A stretch of 64,000 nucleotides of DNA from contig JADJFD010000002.1 in NCBI GenBank assembly GCA_016708765.1, positions 434,001 through 498,000 of the forward strand, given 5' to 3'. Shown here one piece after another: positions 63,272-64,000 of the stretch. Below the pieces are notes generated by a model that made no database searches, had not been told where the DNA came from, and was given only the letters and a program-made list of their open reading frames with translations. This DNA is from Chitinophagaceae bacterium. GTDB taxonomy: Bacteria; Bacteroidota; Bacteroidia; Chitinophagales; Chitinophagaceae. Position 1 is the first letter of the stretch. Every line of letters begins with the position of its first letter. The position numbers and the translations under genes are program-made.

Positions 63272-63998
63272 TACCATTCTGCACCAGGATAAGTTCTTTG
63301 CATGTATTGTAATTCGGTTAAAATAAATCCTAACTGCTCTGTATGTTTTCCTTCCTTTCCACCTGATTGCATAAAGGTATTTTCAGGAACAGTTAATGTT
63401 GCTTCATTAAATATTTCTCTCACTTTATCAAGCCACTTCTTTTCAAGCAGTGAAACATCTACCAAAGTTTCATAACTGCAGGTAAAAACATTTCGCCGGT
63501 ATATCTCCATAATTCATCAACAGCATTAATCATTCTGTTTCGGCTCTCCTCTGTTCCATCACCTAGTCGTATTACCCATTCACTACTCCAGCGAACATGA
63601 TAGGCCGTTTCTTTTATTGATTTAGCAGCTATTGCAGCAAGCTGTTCATCATTACCATTTTGTAATTGTTCAAACAATAAATATTGAAACTGACTGAATA
63701 AATATTGACGCAGAATAGTTTGTCCCCAATCTCCATTAGCTTGTTCAACCAATAAGAGATTCTTAAATTCTCTTTCTTTTCTTAAATAAGCAAGTTTATT
63801 TTCATCTGAATCTCCAATTAGTTGTGCAGCATACTGATAGAAATTTCTTGACTGCCCTAATAAATCAAGCGAAATATTTGTAATGGCAATATCTTGTTCC
63901 AATACAGGCCCATGCCCGCACCATTCACTATTTCGCTGAGAAAGAATGAGTGTGGTATCAGCAAGGTGTAACGTATAATCTATTAACTGTGAGTTCAT
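63271..63998 (-). CDS. paaC: Phenylacetyl-CoA epoxidase subunit PaaC, frameshifted
   Basis: Structural subunit of the ring-1,2-phenylacetyl-CoA epoxidase, ferritin-like but lacking the metal site of PaaA. ATG 63998 starts LIDYTLHLADTTLILSQRNSEWCGHGPVLEQDIAITNISLDLLGQSR; the first frame ends MFLPAVMKLW at 63459, while the other frame continues SYETLVDVSLLEKKWLDKV to a stop at 63271. A base is missing near 63475-63480 (GCAGTTAT); restored length about 242 residues, normal for PaaC. paaA and paaB should lie beyond the window edge. Followed by paaD. Confidence 0.87.
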
Positions 63999-64000
63999 CA

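Overview
The window is AT-rich chromosomal DNA from a member of the Bacteroidota, most likely the Chitinophagaceae or a close relative. The evidence is surface proteins with type IX secretion (T9SS) C-terminal domains, an outer-membrane receptor with a CarboxypepD-type N-terminal domain, S46 and M16 periplasmic peptidases, many short lipoproteins, almost no Shine-Dalgarno sites, and several promoters of the Bacteroidota form TTG-N19/20-TAnnTTTG. There is no rRNA, CRISPR array, prophage or insertion sequence. One tRNA gene is present (Arg, anticodon CCT).

Layout. 1-8.5 kb: a truncated secreted protein, a PhoB/PhoR-like two-component pair, an AIM24 protein, a two-domain M16 protease and a lipoprotein. 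8.6-15.5 kb: a leftward efflux operon tetR-tolC-mfp-rnd, with a palindromic operator lying over the tetR promoter; the RND gene carries an in-frame stop. 15.5-24.1 kb: DUF502, a zinc phospholipase/nuclease, serC with DUF1015, a TPR protein, fadD and an ECF sigma/anti-sigma/Spy-like operon. 24.2-35 kb: tRNA-Arg, rlmD, two rhomboids, an EEP hydrolase, cysS, a fasciclin lipoprotein, a LytS/LytTR pair, an AlkA-like glycosylase and a DUF1080 protein. 35-49 kb: an outer-membrane receptor, PAP2, a PepSY-like protein and an OmpR-type two-component pair; then a free-standing TonB plug protein, a dipeptide epimerase, an S46 peptidase and a GH18 chitinase lipoprotein. 49-50.8 kb: obg with a zinc-ribbon protein.

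50.8-59.2 kb is the most unusual part: four leftward T9SS surface-protein genes. Three of them share a near-identical promoter, a structured leader of about 155 nt and a conserved 60-nt hairpin element about 100 nt after each stop codon, although the proteins' central regions differ. 59.2-64 kb holds phenylacetate catabolism genes (paaY, paaI, paaG, paaD, paaC), split by an opposite-strand gene that looks like two secreted proteins fused.

Two window-wide patterns matter. First, at least six genes are broken by what looks like a single missing base, mostly in homopolymers, which points to deletion-type sequence error as much as to real decay. Second, two short dispersed repeat families occur, and in some places they are translated inside conserved genes (paaD, cysS) or supply the stop codon (the zinc phospholipase).
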